A DNA stretch of 64,000 bases from assembly GCA_032027125.1 (NCBI GenBank), contig JAVSMQ010000001.1, positions 1,690,556 to 1,754,555 on the forward strand. Reading direction: 5' to 3'. Below, one piece after another: positions 34,140-44,136 of this stretch (position 1 is the first letter of the stretch; each line of letters opens with the position of its first letter). Under the pieces are notes generated by a model, which saw nothing but the letters and a program-made list of their open reading frames with translations, was not told the DNA's origin and made no database searches. This DNA comes from JANJTB01 sp032027125. GTDB lineage: Bacteria; Bacteroidota; Ignavibacteria; Kapaibacteriales; UBA2268. The position numbers and the translations under genes were made by a program.

Positions 34140-34898
34140 ATGCAATTTAATGATAATTCCCGATATTATAAAATGAATGACAATAAATTGAGAAAAAATA
34201 TTCGTATTTTTTGTGATTTCGACGGTACAATTACTATAAAAGACTTTGGTGATGAAATTTTTAAACAATTCGGGCAGTTTGAACCCTTTCATTCACAACT
34301 TGTAAACAAAGAAATCAAAATAATTGAATACTGGAATAAAATTGTTCCGACTTTATCAGGTACAAAAGAATCTGAAATTGAACAATTAGCTTTAAATTCG
34401 GATGTAGACCCGTATCTTGAAAAATTTATAAAAATCTGTTCAGATTACAAATATGAACTATCTATTATCAGTGACGGTTTTTCATCATATATAAATCCAA
34501 TTCTTAAATCATTAAGAGCTGAAAAAATATCGGTTTTCTGCAACAGAATTGATTTCAGCGGCAAACCCAAACCCGTATTTTACGGAGCTTCCGAATCCTG
34601 CAAATGTCTTTGTGCATCGTGCAAACGCAATGTTATTATAAACAACTCCGATGACACTGATATCATAGTATTTATAGGGGACGGATATTCTGACTTTTGT
34701 GCAGCAGAACATTCGGATATAATATTTGCAAAAAAAAATCTTGCCGAATATTGCAGTAAAAACAGAATTCCTTTTTATAATTATAAAACTTTCTTTGATA
34801 TTAACAAAATATTTGATAACTTACATTCCGGTAAGGTGCAATTTAGAAAAAGGCGCCAGGCAGAATTGAAAAGAAAACAAGCATACGAGACAGAATGA
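34140..34898 (+). CDS. MtnX-like HAD phosphatase (phosphoserine phosphatase family)
   Basis: This 252-aa soluble protein has HAD motif I FCDFDGTITIKD, motif II SIISDGFSSYI and motif IV FIGDGYSDFCAAEHSDIIFAK, then LAEYC, as in MtnX and related HAD-IB phosphatases. MtnX works in methionine salvage, but no other salvage gene is present, so the substrate is open. The insert contains a CxCxxC-like cluster (CKCLCASCKR), a possible metal site. A later ATG at 34173 is also plausible as the start. It overlaps the sensor kinase by ATGA. Confidence 0.8.
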   Translation: MQFNDNSRYYKMNDNKLRKNIRIFCDFDGTITIKDFGDEIFKQFGQFEPFHSQLVNKEIKIIEYWNKIVPTLSGTKESEIEQLALNSDVDPYLEKFIKICSDYKYELSIISDGFSSYINPILKSLRAEKISVFCNRIDFSGKPKPVFYGASESCKCLCASCKRNVIINNSDDTDIIVFIGDGYSDFCAAEHSDIIFAKKNLAEYCSKNRIPFYNYKTFFDINKIFDNLHSGKVQFRKRRQAELKRKQAYETE

Positions 34899-37171
34899 GA
34901 TTCCGCATAAAATTAATATTATTGATTTTTCTTCTGACATTTACAAAATTAACTGCATTTAAACCTGCCGTTGAATTAGAGAAACAACTTGATACAGCAA
35001 AAGGCATTTACAGGGTAGATATTTTAAATGAGTTAGCTGAATTAAATCAGGTAAATTCAATTTCAATGTCTATAAAATATGCTTCTTTAGCTTTTCAGGA
35101 TGGGTTAAGTATAAATTATGAATTAGGTTGGAATAGAGCTGCTGCAATGATGTTGTCTTCAAGTTCATTACTTCAACCAACCAGAGTTTCATCGGATTTA
35201 TGTACTTTTGTCAAATATTTGGAACAGAGAAAGGATAATCCGGCGATTGTTAATTTTTTATCAATTGGCTTGGCAAAACATTATGCTTATAATAATGAAT
35301 TTGATATTGCATCCAAATACTTTTTAAAAGCTTTGAAGATAGCTGAAACACATCCATCAAATGAACAACTTGCATTTAATTACAGGTGGATTGGATGGTT
35401 TTATACTTATATTCTGGATTATGAAAATTCTGCAGATAATTACATTAAATCAATTAATCTCTATTTGACAGATGGTGACACGGTTAAATATTTCGATGCT
35501 GTTGTTCATGGTATTGACGCACTTCAATCGGCAAGAATGAACAACTTAGCTGATTCGTATTTAGTTCAATTCAAGTATGTTCTTGACAAGAATGCGGATT
35601 CTGTTTATCTTGCTGCTTATTATAAGTTTCAAGGTTTAAATTCATTAAATAATAAAGAGTATAATAAGGCTGAATATTATTTATTAAAAGCATCTGAAAT
35701 TTTTAAATCTAAATCAAGTATGCAGTTTCTGGGTGATACTTATACTATGCTGGCACATATTTATTCACAAAAGAAAGATTATCAAAAAAGTTTGCTCTAT
35801 AATTCTTATGCTTTAAAAGTAAGAGAAGATTTTGGTGCCTTTAGATACGTATTAAGTTCTCAAATAAATATTGGTATTGATTATTTGAATATAGGTGAAA
35901 ACAATACTGCTATTAATATGTTCAGAAATTGTGCTGAGAAAGCTTATCGTCTGAATACTTATCACTATTATACTAGGGCTACAAATTGGCTTTTTCAAGC
36001 ATTCAGTAAAATTCATCAATTGGATTCAGCTCATCATTATTTCCAATTATATACAATATATTATGAAAAAATTAAATTGGACGAACTTAGGTTATCAACA
36101 ATTAAATTCCAACTCAAATCCGAACTCGAAAAAAAAGACAGAGACCTTGTTGAAATGGCTCTGGACAAGGAAAAAAACAAGAATTTTTATATTCTGATTA
36201 TTGTTGCTTTGATTATTATTATTGCCATTGTACTATACATCAGATTCAGACAAAAGCATAAAATTAACCTTGTATTGACTGACAAAAACATCATGCTGGA
36301 AGAAGCAAATAAGAATATTTGCGCTAAAGAAAATGCTTTGTCAAAATTAAACTCGGAACTGGATAATCTTGTCAAGGAACGTACAAAGCATTTAGATGCA
36401 GAAATTAAGCAAAGGATTATGGCAGAAGAGAATATTATTCAATTGAAGGATAATATTCAATCCGCTTATGAGAAGGAAAAGGAACTGAATGTTATGAAAA
36501 CCAGATTCATGAGTATGATATCTCATGAATTCAGAACACCATTGACTGTTATTGTTTCTTCATCTGATATTATGAAATTAGAAAGTGAGAATGGCTTCTC
36601 GGAAAAGATTCAAAAGCAATCCCTGAAAATTAGGAATTCCGTTAAACAGATGACCTCGTTAATTGATGATGTTATTGCTTTCAATAACTCCGAAAGCAGT
36701 ACATATATTTTGAGCAATGATGAAATTGATATTTGTAATCTGATTCAGGAAATTATCAGTGAACAAAAATTGACCTATAAATCATCTGTAAATGTTGATT
36801 GTGGTTTAAATATTAATCCTTTTAACATGTATTCGGATAAAAGAATCCTAAGACACATTTTATCAAATTTGATAGGTAATGCAGTCAAATATACACCATC
36901 GGATAAGAACATATCCGTTAACATAAAAAAAATGCAAAATATAGTAAAAATTCAAATATCAGATAAAGGGATAGGTATCCCGCCTTCTGATATTGAAAAT
37001 ATTTGGGAGCCGTTTTTCAGAGGCAGTAACATAAGAAATATCTCCGGTACAGGATTCGGACTTTATATTGTAAAGGATTTTGTTACAAAACTTGGGGGCG
37101 AGATAAATATAACAAGTAAAATAAATGATGGCACTACCGTTAGTTTGATAGTGCCTGTAAAGTCGAATTGA
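34895..37171 (+). CDS. TPR-containing sensor histidine kinase
   Basis: This 758-aa protein has a signal sequence (1-22), about six to seven tetratricopeptide-like repeats (~40-400) predicted periplasmic, and one transmembrane helix (431-449). A coiled coil follows (465-535), then a HisKA domain with phospho-acceptor His544 (MISHEFRTPL) and a HATPase domain with N box (LSNLIGNAVKY), DKGIGIPP, WEPFFRG and GTGFGLYI. It lacks a receiver domain, and no response regulator is adjacent. The 4-bp overlap with the HAD phosphatase suggests a shared transcript. Its ligand is unknown; the TPR sensor resembles those of many Bacteroidota two-component systems. Confidence 0.9.
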   Translation: MRFRIKLILLIFLLTFTKLTAFKPAVELEKQLDTAKGIYRVDILNELAELNQVNSISMSIKYASLAFQDGLSINYELGWNRAAAMMLSSSSLLQPTRVSSDLCTFVKYLEQRKDNPAIVNFLSIGLAKHYAYNNEFDIASKYFLKALKIAETHPSNEQLAFNYRWIGWFYTYILDYENSADNYIKSINLYLTDGDTVKYFDAVVHGIDALQSARMNNLADSYLVQFKYVLDKNADSVYLAAYYKFQGLNSLNNKEYNKAEYYLLKASEIFKSKSSMQFLGDTYTMLAHIYSQKKDYQKSLLYNSYALKVREDFGAFRYVLSSQINIGIDYLNIGENNTAINMFRNCAEKAYRLNTYHYYTRATNWLFQAFSKIHQLDSAHHYFQLYTIYYEKIKLDELRLSTIKFQLKSELEKKDRDLVEMALDKEKNKNFYILIIVALIIIIAIVLYIRFRQKHKINLVLTDKNIMLEEANKNICAKENALSKLNSELDNLVKERTKHLDAEIKQRIMAEENIIQLKDNIQSAYEKEKELNVMKTRFMSMISHEFRTPLTVIVSSSDIMKLESENGFSEKIQKQSLKIRNSVKQMTSLIDDVIAFNNSESSTYILSNDEIDICNLIQEIISEQKLTYKSSVNVDCGLNINPFNMYSDKRILRHILSNLIGNAVKYTPSDKNISVNIKKMQNIVKIQISDKGIGIPPSDIENIWEPFFRGSNIRNISGTGFGLYIVKDFVTKLGGEINITSKINDGTTVSLIVPVKSN

Positions 37172-37236
37172 TTATCATTAATGCAGTGAATATACCGCCG
37201 GTGCTGTATAAGTCCGTCCTGTATATGACAAAGGTT

Positions 37237-37788
37237 TTATTTTTTAACAAACCAGGCAAGCCATAATGCTGTAATACCCCAGCCTATAGTTAAGTCAATA
37301 ACCTCAGGCTTTACAAAACTCCATGGGTAACCCCACCATGTCATATTGTCCAGTACACCTTGCGTCAAAGTAAATATGGAAAAACACATTACTACAAGAA
37401 AACGAATCCAAAAGGTGTTGAAACTGCCGTGATAAATCACCAAAGAGGCTATAAAACAAGATATGAGTGTGTAAAATAAACCGAGCAGCATATACCCGAT
37501 TTCCATACCCATCATTTTCTTGTGATAAATTATCATAGCCCAGGGTTTGCCGACATTTTGTTCCATAATTTTCTCGCCTTCTTCTTTACCTTCAGGTGTG
37601 GAACAGTCTGCTGCAGGAATCAAATATAAGCCGTCATCACTCAGATTGTCGTTCAGGGTCTGCATTACTGCATCCTGATTAGGGGTGTAAGTATAAAAAT
37701 CACTGTAGATACCGCTCATCCACATTGCCGATTGCCATCCAAAAAAAATGACTGTAGCAACAATAGCACCGATTATAACTTTTTTCAT
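37237..37788 (-). CDS. Hypothetical membrane protein
   Basis: This 183-aa protein has an N-terminal hydrophobic segment (5-25) and a predicted extracytoplasmic loop of about 65 residues (FYTYTPNQDAVMQTLNDNL to EKIMEQ). Three further membrane helices follow (near 95-120, 125-148 and 163-181). The last part (WWGYPWSFVKPEVIDLTIGWGITALWLAWF) is rich in tryptophan. The fold resembles small DUF-type four-helix membrane proteins, but no family is named with confidence. It is monocistronic and convergent to the sensor kinase. Confidence 0.65.
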   Translation of the reverse strand: MKKVIIGAIVATVIFFGWQSAMWMSGIYSDFYTYTPNQDAVMQTLNDNLSDDGLYLIPAADCSTPEGKEEGEKIMEQNVGKPWAMIIYHKKMMGMEIGYMLLGLFYTLISCFIASLVIYHGSFNTFWIRFLVVMCFSIFTLTQGVLDNMTWWGYPWSFVKPEVIDLTIGWGITALWLAWFVKK

Positions 37789-38055
37789 AAAATGACCCTT
37801 TTATGATGGTTGATAAAAAAATATAAAAACAAAAAAACAATTATTTCCACAATTTCATCAAATCTTAAAAAGTAAAATTACGAAATTATTTATTATTTAC
37901 AAAATGCAAATATTTTTCAAACTATAAATATTGTTTGGTTTTTTGAAATTTTTGAATTAAATGGGAATATAAAAATTGTTATCAGTGGATATCAATAATT
38001 GAGTTTGTTTAAATCTGATATATTAAAACACATTGAAACCATTCTCAATTCAAAA

Positions 38056-38085
38056 ACAGGCACTTCTTTTATTTAAAGTGCCTGT
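38056..38085 (-). terminator. Rho-independent terminator of speA
   Basis: A 10-bp perfect stem (ACAGGCACTT / AAGTGCCTGT) with a 10-nt loop. It is followed on the minus strand by TTTTTG, 18 bp after the speA stop. The rest of the 37789-38102 interval is AT-rich and featureless. Confidence 0.8.
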
Positions 38086-38102
38086 CAAATATAATTCTTG
38101 CT

Positions 38103-39998
38103 TTACTCGGACTGCAGATATGTATAGCCGTACAAACCGGAACGGTAATTAGAAAGAAATTCTTTGCCTTCGATTGCTGTGATTTTTCCTTCCTTAACTG
38201 CTGCAGCAACCCATGTTTCCATTGTACGGACAAGCTTCTTGGAATTGAACTGCACATAGTCCAGAACTTCCTCAACTGTTTCACCGTCAATTACCTGTTT
38301 GATAATATATTTATCATCATCCACAGCAATATGAACTGCGTTAGTATCACCGAATAAATTATGTAAATCGCCTAGAATTTCCTGATATGCCCCTACAAGA
38401 AATACGCCGATATAATACGGTTCGTTTTTCTTAAGCTGATGCACCTGCATATTGTATGAAAAATCACCGACACCTATAAAATGGTCAATTTTACCGTCAG
38501 AATCGCAGGTGATATCCTGCAAAGTTGCAAGTTTTGTCGGTTTTTCATTTAACCTGTGAATGGGTATAATTGGAAATATCTGGTCAATTGCCCACGAATC
38601 AGGTAATGATTGAAAGAGCGAAAAATTACAAAAATATTTATCCGATAACATTCTGGACAGCACCCGCAGTTCATCGCTGCTGTGCTTTACACTTTGAGCT
38701 ATCTCGTGTATTTCACGTGCAATTGACCAGTACAATCTTTCTATCAGGGCGCGTGTCTTTAAGTTAAGCATTCCCAGACTGAATCTGTCAAGTGCTTCTT
38801 CACGGATTTGAAGTGCGTCGTGCCAGGCTTCAATCATTCTGTTTTTAGTCAGTTTTTCGTATATAGTGAATAACTCCTGAACGAGTTCATCATCATTTTC
38901 GGTTACAGTATAAGAGCTGTCCCATTCGGGCAGCGATGTTGTTTCCAGAACATCAAAAATAAGTATAGAATGATGCGCTGTAATTGAACGCCCGGATTCG
39001 GTAATAATATTCGGATGAGGCAGTTCATTTTTTTCACAAGCATCCACGATGTTCGAGACCGCATCATTTACATATTCCTGAATGGAATAATTGATACTAC
39101 TCTGGCTTGATGAACGCGAGCCGTCATAATCCACGCCCAACCCGCCGCCGATATCCACAAATTCAACATTAAATCCCGATTTGCGAAGCTGAACATAAAA
39201 TTGGGATGCTTCACGAAGTGCAGTTTTGATTTTACCGATTTTAGTGATTTGGCTTCCGAGATGAAAATGTATCAGTCTCAGTTCGTCCATTCTGCCTGCT
39301 GCTTCAAGTATTGCAGTTGCTTCGAGCAGTTCACTTGCGTTAAGTCCGAATTTGCTTCTGTCGCCGCCGGAACTTTCCCATTTACCGCTGCCGGAACTTG
39401 CCAGTTTTACACGGATTCCGATGTTGGGTTTTACATTTAATTTTTTGGATATTTTTAGGATAAGTTTCAATTCATTCAGTTTCTCAACAACAAGGAATAC
39501 ATTTTTCCCCATTTTTTGTGCAAGCAAAGCAAGTTCAATAAATGCTTCATCCTTGTATCCATTACAAATAACCAATGCTTTTGGATTATCCTGAATGGCA
39601 AGAACAGCATGAAGTTCGGGTTTAGAGCCTGCTTCCAATCCAATATTGAATTCCTCGCCGTATTTGACGATTTCTTCAACAACCGGACGCATTTGATTTA
39701 CTTTAATCGGATAGATTATATAACTGTTGCCATTGTAATCATATTCTTTCGAGGCATTTTGGAAACATTTAAATATTGTTTCTATTCTGTTATGAATTAT
39801 ATCAGGAAATCTAAGCAGTACAGGGGTAGCGACATCCCGGATAATCAATTCATCAACCAGTTCTCTTAAATCAACCTGAACACCATTTTGGGTTGGTGTA
39901 ACAAAAACATTTCCTTTCTCATTAATCCCGAAGTAATTTACACCCCAGCCGTCAATGTTATATAATTCTGCAGAATCTTCTATGCGCCATTTTCGCAT
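38103..39998 (-). CDS. speA: Biosynthetic arginine decarboxylase
   Basis: This 631-aa PLP-dependent enzyme of fold III makes agmatine and CO2 from arginine, the first step of polyamine synthesis. The PLP-binding lysine is K99 in YPIKVNQ. Other family motifs are LEAGSKPEL, RVKLASSGSGKWESSGGDRSKFGL, LHFHLGSQI, DIGGGLGVDYDGS and ITESGRSITAHHS. Length matches SpeA of bacteria (about 630-660 aa). Partner genes speB or aguA/B are not in the window. GAGGAG lies 5 bp before the ATG. It is monocistronic with its own terminator. Confidence 0.96.
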   Translation of the reverse strand: MRKWRIEDSAELYNIDGWGVNYFGINEKGNVFVTPTQNGVQVDLRELVDELIIRDVATPVLLRFPDIIHNRIETIFKCFQNASKEYDYNGNSYIIYPIKVNQMRPVVEEIVKYGEEFNIGLEAGSKPELHAVLAIQDNPKALVICNGYKDEAFIELALLAQKMGKNVFLVVEKLNELKLILKISKKLNVKPNIGIRVKLASSGSGKWESSGGDRSKFGLNASELLEATAILEAAGRMDELRLIHFHLGSQITKIGKIKTALREASQFYVQLRKSGFNVEFVDIGGGLGVDYDGSRSSSQSSINYSIQEYVNDAVSNIVDACEKNELPHPNIITESGRSITAHHSILIFDVLETTSLPEWDSSYTVTENDDELVQELFTIYEKLTKNRMIEAWHDALQIREEALDRFSLGMLNLKTRALIERLYWSIAREIHEIAQSVKHSSDELRVLSRMLSDKYFCNFSLFQSLPDSWAIDQIFPIIPIHRLNEKPTKLATLQDITCDSDGKIDHFIGVGDFSYNMQVHQLKKNEPYYIGVFLVGAYQEILGDLHNLFGDTNAVHIAVDDDKYIIKQVIDGETVEEVLDYVQFNSKKLVRTMETWVAAAVKEGKITAIEGKEFLSNYRSGLYGYTYLQSE

Positions 39999-40185
39999 TT
40001 TTCTCCTCTTTTTTTATAAAATGCCTGATACAAAACATCATTGACGAAAAAATGACTTTTAATTGAATTATATTTTTATAAATCTCATAATTTTAATACT
40101 ATAAATTAATTTATTTGATGCAACAAATTTCACATTCCAGCGTTCTAACTTAAAATATTAGTTTAAAATTATTGGAGATTCCCAA

Positions 40186-40956
40186 ATGAAAAAAGTTATG
40201 TATTTGTTTCTTATATCCATAATAGGGTCATTGATTATCAATTCCTGTTCTGAAAGCACCACTCCCACTGTTACAAAAGAATATTTTCCGGGTAAAACAG
40301 GCGACACTTGGATTTATGAAAGAAGTTACAAAGAGAATGGAGCTGATAAGACAGCTCAGGATTCAACAATTATATCTAGTTCAACTACTGTCAAAGGAAA
40401 AGTTGCTTTTAAATACGACACTTTTATTAATAGTGTTTACTTAGAGAGCTATTACAGATACAGTAATGATTCGAAACTCTATGCTCTGCCGTCAGAATTA
40501 CTGCCTAAAGAAATTATGGCTTTGATTCCTGCAGCAATTCTCCCTCAGGACTGGGTAGTTGTTGCTGATGACAAATCTTCGAACTGGGAAATGTTCAGAT
40601 TCAAAGTTGAAGACTTACCAATTGATGTTTCAGGAGTTACTGCTAAATTAAACGGTGATATAATTGTAACAGGACAGAAAGCCGCTACAATGAATTTTAC
40701 TGTTGCCGGCAAAATTTATTCTGCACAGGAATTTAATACTAAAATAAGTTATGTCGGGAAGATATTTTATGGTGGTTATACCTTTGATTTTAATTTTGAA
40801 GTAAACACTAAATCATATTTTGCCGATAAGGTTGGTTTAATAAGGAGTGAAACACCGAAACAGGAAATTAAAATTAATAATCCTTTTGGAGATCCTGTTT
40901 CTCTTTATACCATCGAAGCAAGCAGTAGAATGCTTACTCGTTTTTCTGTCCAGTAA
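40186..40956 (+). CDS. Hypothetical lipoprotein
   Basis: This 256-aa protein has a lipoprotein signal with lipobox IINSC (Cys at about 21). A short serine/threonine-rich linker follows and then a beta-rich domain beginning EYFPGKTGDTWIYERSY. That 'FPxxxGxxWxY' motif is shared with the lipoprotein at 48449 (FFPTSKGTWWKF) and occurs in many Bacteroidota lipoproteins. Exact function is unknown. The gene has a predicted terminator 59 bp downstream and appears monocistronic. GGAG precedes the ATG. Confidence 0.75.
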   Translation: MKKVMYLFLISIIGSLIINSCSESTTPTVTKEYFPGKTGDTWIYERSYKENGADKTAQDSTIISSSTTVKGKVAFKYDTFINSVYLESYYRYSNDSKLYALPSELLPKEIMALIPAAILPQDWVVVADDKSSNWEMFRFKVEDLPIDVSGVTAKLNGDIIVTGQKAATMNFTVAGKIYSAQEFNTKISYVGKIFYGGYTFDFNFEVNTKSYFADKVGLIRSETPKQEIKINNPFGDPVSLYTIEASSRMLTRFSVQ

Positions 40957-41014
40957 TAATTTCCGACAGGTTTATTACTAATTGAATTTCAGACAGCTAA
41001 TGTTAATCTTTTAG

Positions 41015-41040
41015 AAGGCGTGCAATTATTTGTACGCCTT
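41015..41040 (+). terminator. Rho-independent terminator
   Basis: A 10-bp stem with one G-U pair (AAGGCGTGCA / TGTACGCCTT) and a 6-nt loop, followed by TTTTATTT. It ends the lipoprotein transcript. Confidence 0.8.
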
Positions 41041-41223
41041 TTTTATTTAATCTTTGTTGAAAGTGTAAGTAAAATATGCTCATACTTTAGTCATAGTAAA
41101 GAGTTGTGATACTAAGTTGATTTCAAAGATATAATACCCCATTGTTGCTCAGCGACATCTATACATAACAAGATAGGGCAGATATGTTCTAATTTTAGCT
41201 CAATCTCCTCGGGTATTGTCTCT

Positions 41224-41284
41224 CTGAGCGCAGCGAAGAGTCCATGATTTCATTAAACAGCCTGGATACTTCGCTGTCGCTCAG
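41224..41284. repeat. Inverted repeat (CTGAGCG...CGCTCAG type)
   Basis: CTGAGCGCAGCGAAG (41224-41238) is the inverse of CTTCGCTGTCGCTCAG (41269-41284) apart from one bulged base. A related GCTCAGCGACA is at about 41149. This looks like a dispersed intergenic repeat. The 41050-41454 gap contains no gene. Confidence 0.55.
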
Positions 41285-41454
41285 CATGACAAGCCAAATG
41301 GTGCCGTTTTATGTTGTAACGATTACGACATACGTTGAATTTATTTAGAACGTATCAGCCTTGCTTTTTCAAAGACAGTTAGGGAGTTTTTGAATGTTCG
41401 GTTAAAATTAATACTTACTTACCTAATCTACAGAATTTATACTTATCCTGCTGA

Positions 41455-42954
41455 TTATTTACCGGAATAATTTGTTACTTCTGATTTTTGACCATTATTT
41501 GCAACTGCCTGAATCGTAAATGTGAATTCTGAATTACTGTTTGCAGGAGTAATTTCAAAAACCTGTTTTAGATTGAAACTACCTTCTTCATTCTTTTGGG
41601 CGCCAATTATCTCTCTTATTTTGGCATTTCCTCGAAGAACATCAATTTTTGATATATAATTTTCTCGTCCCTGATAGTTGCCGTAACAGTTTGTAAAAAT
41701 TCTGATTGTATTTTTCCCGATTTCAGATATTCTTGCAATTTCGGGTACAGGGAACATAGAAATTCTGACTGTATATCGCTGTCCCATAAGGTTATTATCA
41801 ATATATCTTTCAAAATACAGGGTTTTGCCGGTATCGCTCATTGAAGGAGTAAATGAAAAAGCCGAGCCTGATTCTCCGGCTGCATAAATTTTACCGTCGG
41901 CTGTTTTCAGATATGCACTTGTTTTCTGACCGGTAAGAATTGGTAATTTGGGGTCGAATGTATATCTGATGTCAGGATAAACCACCTGCTGATATTTAGG
42001 TTCGTCAGTCAACTGGGGAACTACTCTGAATTCACGAATAGCTTCCTTTCCGTCAGCATGCCTTGTAAGTGACACTGAAACTTTCAGTACCCCGTAACCC
42101 GGTGTTTCTCCTTTTATAAGCAAACTTGATTCGGTAAAACTTATTATTTTTGCACTGCCTCCGATTTTGTTGTCGGGTTCTCTGATAATTTTAATTTCAG
42201 GCTGCTTTCTCAAATCAATTTTGGGGTTTAAACCAAAAATAGTGATTTCATTTTCCCATGGTGTATAAGCAATTGATTTGACTATTTCATCACGAGGTGA
42301 GAGGAATAAATTAGTCGCAGGTAAAATCAATGAACGGTTTTCCTCTGTTTGTCCGCCGCTAACGGGTAATTCCTGCCCGCCTGCAGTTTCGGTTGCAATT
42401 AACAGATTTGAATTGAAATCTGTAATATAATTTAGATTTAGACTGAATTGAACAACATCTTCTACTATCAAGCCCAAAGTTTCGGAGTTTGAACTTATTG
42501 CTTCACCGGTAACTTTCACAATGTAGGTTTTACTTTTACGGTCGTAGAGAGGCGGGTCCCAGAAAAATTTTAATGACTGCGAAATTTCATCCGTTGAATA
42601 TCTGAAAAAATCTGTCGAATTACCTTCAAAATTTTCAACTGTAAGCACCTGTCTTGTGTTGCGGTCTTCAATTGTGACGTTGAATTTAATGTTTTTAACT
42701 TCTCCGGTATAAAAAATTGTATTCGTTGAATCAATCGAAATAATGCTTATACCGTTGGAATCGAGCCTGACAGTGGCATTCAGAGCATTTTTCTCAGATT
42801 TCAAACTAAATGGAAGTTGGAAAATTCTTGGTTTATCAGGGAAAATATCGGATTCAATATTACGGGATACCTTGCCGGGTATCAGAAATACCAGTGCGGC
42901 AAGATACAGAATAAAATAGATTTCTACTATTCTTTTCTTCCTTTTATTGTTCAT
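41455..42954 (-). CDS. GldM/PorM-like periplasmic motor-shaft protein of T9SS
   Basis: This 499-aa protein has a single N-terminal membrane helix (residues ~10-26) and then repeated beta-rich periplasmic domains. This matches the architecture of GldM/PorM (one helix plus four domains, about 510 aa). It follows and overlaps by 11 bp a two-helix coiled-coil protein like GldL. In Bacteroidota, GldL and GldM form a proton-driven motor that energises type IX secretion. T9SS sorting domains elsewhere in the window support the call. Sequence motifs are weak and GldK/GldN are not adjacent, so the family assignment is inferred from architecture and order. Confidence 0.55.
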   Translation of the reverse strand: MNNKRKKRIVEIYFILYLAALVFLIPGKVSRNIESDIFPDKPRIFQLPFSLKSEKNALNATVRLDSNGISIISIDSTNTIFYTGEVKNIKFNVTIEDRNTRQVLTVENFEGNSTDFFRYSTDEISQSLKFFWDPPLYDRKSKTYIVKVTGEAISSNSETLGLIVEDVVQFSLNLNYITDFNSNLLIATETAGGQELPVSGGQTEENRSLILPATNLFLSPRDEIVKSIAYTPWENEITIFGLNPKIDLRKQPEIKIIREPDNKIGGSAKIISFTESSLLIKGETPGYGVLKVSVSLTRHADGKEAIREFRVVPQLTDEPKYQQVVYPDIRYTFDPKLPILTGQKTSAYLKTADGKIYAAGESGSAFSFTPSMSDTGKTLYFERYIDNNLMGQRYTVRISMFPVPEIARISEIGKNTIRIFTNCYGNYQGRENYISKIDVLRGNAKIREIIGAQKNEEGSFNLKQVFEITPANSNSEFTFTIQAVANNGQKSEVTNYSGK

Positions 42955-43747
42955 TTCCGTTATTTAAGATTTTATTGGTTATAATTTTTTCGATTTCTTT
43001 TCTTACTGAATGTTCTATCTCTTCTTTACGAAGCATTTTAGCGGAATTATTAAGTTCGGAAATTGTCCCCTTGAAATTATTAAGCTCCTGATTTGTTTCC
43101 TTCATGCAGTTTATTAATTCCGGATTTGGCGATGCCGTATCAGCAAAGGTATTTGCAAGTTCATTTATTTTTTCAATCAACTGTTCCTGGTTTGAATTCA
43201 TCCTGGCAAGCTCTCCTGTCAGAATCTCAAGCTGTACGGCAGCCTGAGCAAAATCACGTGCAATTTCGCCGATTTCACTGATGAGTTCTTCTTTTTGAAC
43301 ATCTTCAGGCTCGGGATAGCTGAAAGTAGCGGCTTCTTCTCCGGGAGTAAAAAGCATAACTATAAACATAAAGAACAGCATAAGTGCTTCGAATACAACC
43401 CCGGCTATTACCAGATTATCATCCATAGATTCGCTGAAACGTCTTACACCTATGAGAACAAGCAGAACCGCAGCACCAAAATAAACAAATGAATTTATGG
43501 CAGAGAAATAAAATCTGTTTACTATTTCTTCCATCCATATTCTTGTGCCGCGAAGAAATCCTAAACGATGCAAGATATTTACTTCGGTTGCAACATATTT
43601 TGACAAATCAGAGTCGTAAACGCATATCCGCCAGCATATTAACAATATTGCCAGCGACCCTGCCTGTTTTTGGTATTTCAATTCGTGATATACTTCCTGA
43701 AGAAGAAGCCTTCCTCTTGCTGATGACAGCGAATCTACTTTTTTCAT
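42944..43747 (-). CDS. GldL/PorL-like cytoplasmic-membrane motor protein of T9SS
   Basis: This 267-aa protein has a ~75-residue N-terminal extension and two membrane helices (about 81-101 and 111-133). The second contains Glu120 (VVFEALMLFF); charged residues in GldL helices carry the proton path. After it comes a long coiled-coil cytoplasmic region (FAQAAVQLEIL, LNNFKGTISELNN). Helix pair plus coiled coil plus an overlapping single-helix periplasmic partner resembles GldL-GldM. The long N-terminus is not usual for GldL, so confidence is moderate. Confidence 0.5.
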   Translation of the reverse strand: MKKVDSLSSARGRLLLQEVYHELKYQKQAGSLAILLICWRICVYDSDLSKYVATEVNILHRLGFLRGTRIWMEEIVNRFYFSAINSFVYFGAAVLLVLIGVRRFSESMDDNLVIAGVVFEALMLFFMFIVMLFTPGEEAATFSYPEPEDVQKEELISEIGEIARDFAQAAVQLEILTGELARMNSNQEQLIEKINELANTFADTASPNPELINCMKETNQELNNFKGTISELNNSAKMLRKEEIEHSVRKEIEKIITNKILNNGNEQ

Positions 43748-44136
43748 TACTTTTTTATTATGAACATTGATAAATCTTCAAAATAATTATGTTATCTGTT
43801 TAAATACAAATAATTTGTATGATTTTGAAACAATTAAATAAAAAACAAAAATACCAAAAAAAAGGTTAATTAAGCACTAAAATTAAGAAACAATGTCAAA
43901 ATACATTAAACAGATGTAAAAATGACATAATAAAAAAAGACTTTCATTTTTGACTGTTTGTAAATTCATACTTATATTTAATCAGAAAAATTTAAATAAA
44001 ATTTTGACATATCATTTATTTGTTATATTTTTAAGACATGTTGAAATATCAGATTTTATAATGCCGTTTTTAAATTATTCTTATTATTCTGTAAATAATA
44101 CCGTTTTGTCAAACATTGGTTTGGACAGATAGGTTT
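43748..44136. other. Divergent intergenic region
   Basis: This AT-rich gap of 389 bp between the divergent GldL-like and LolC/E-like genes must hold both promoters. No clear consensus, repeat or RNA gene was recognised. Confidence 0.4.
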
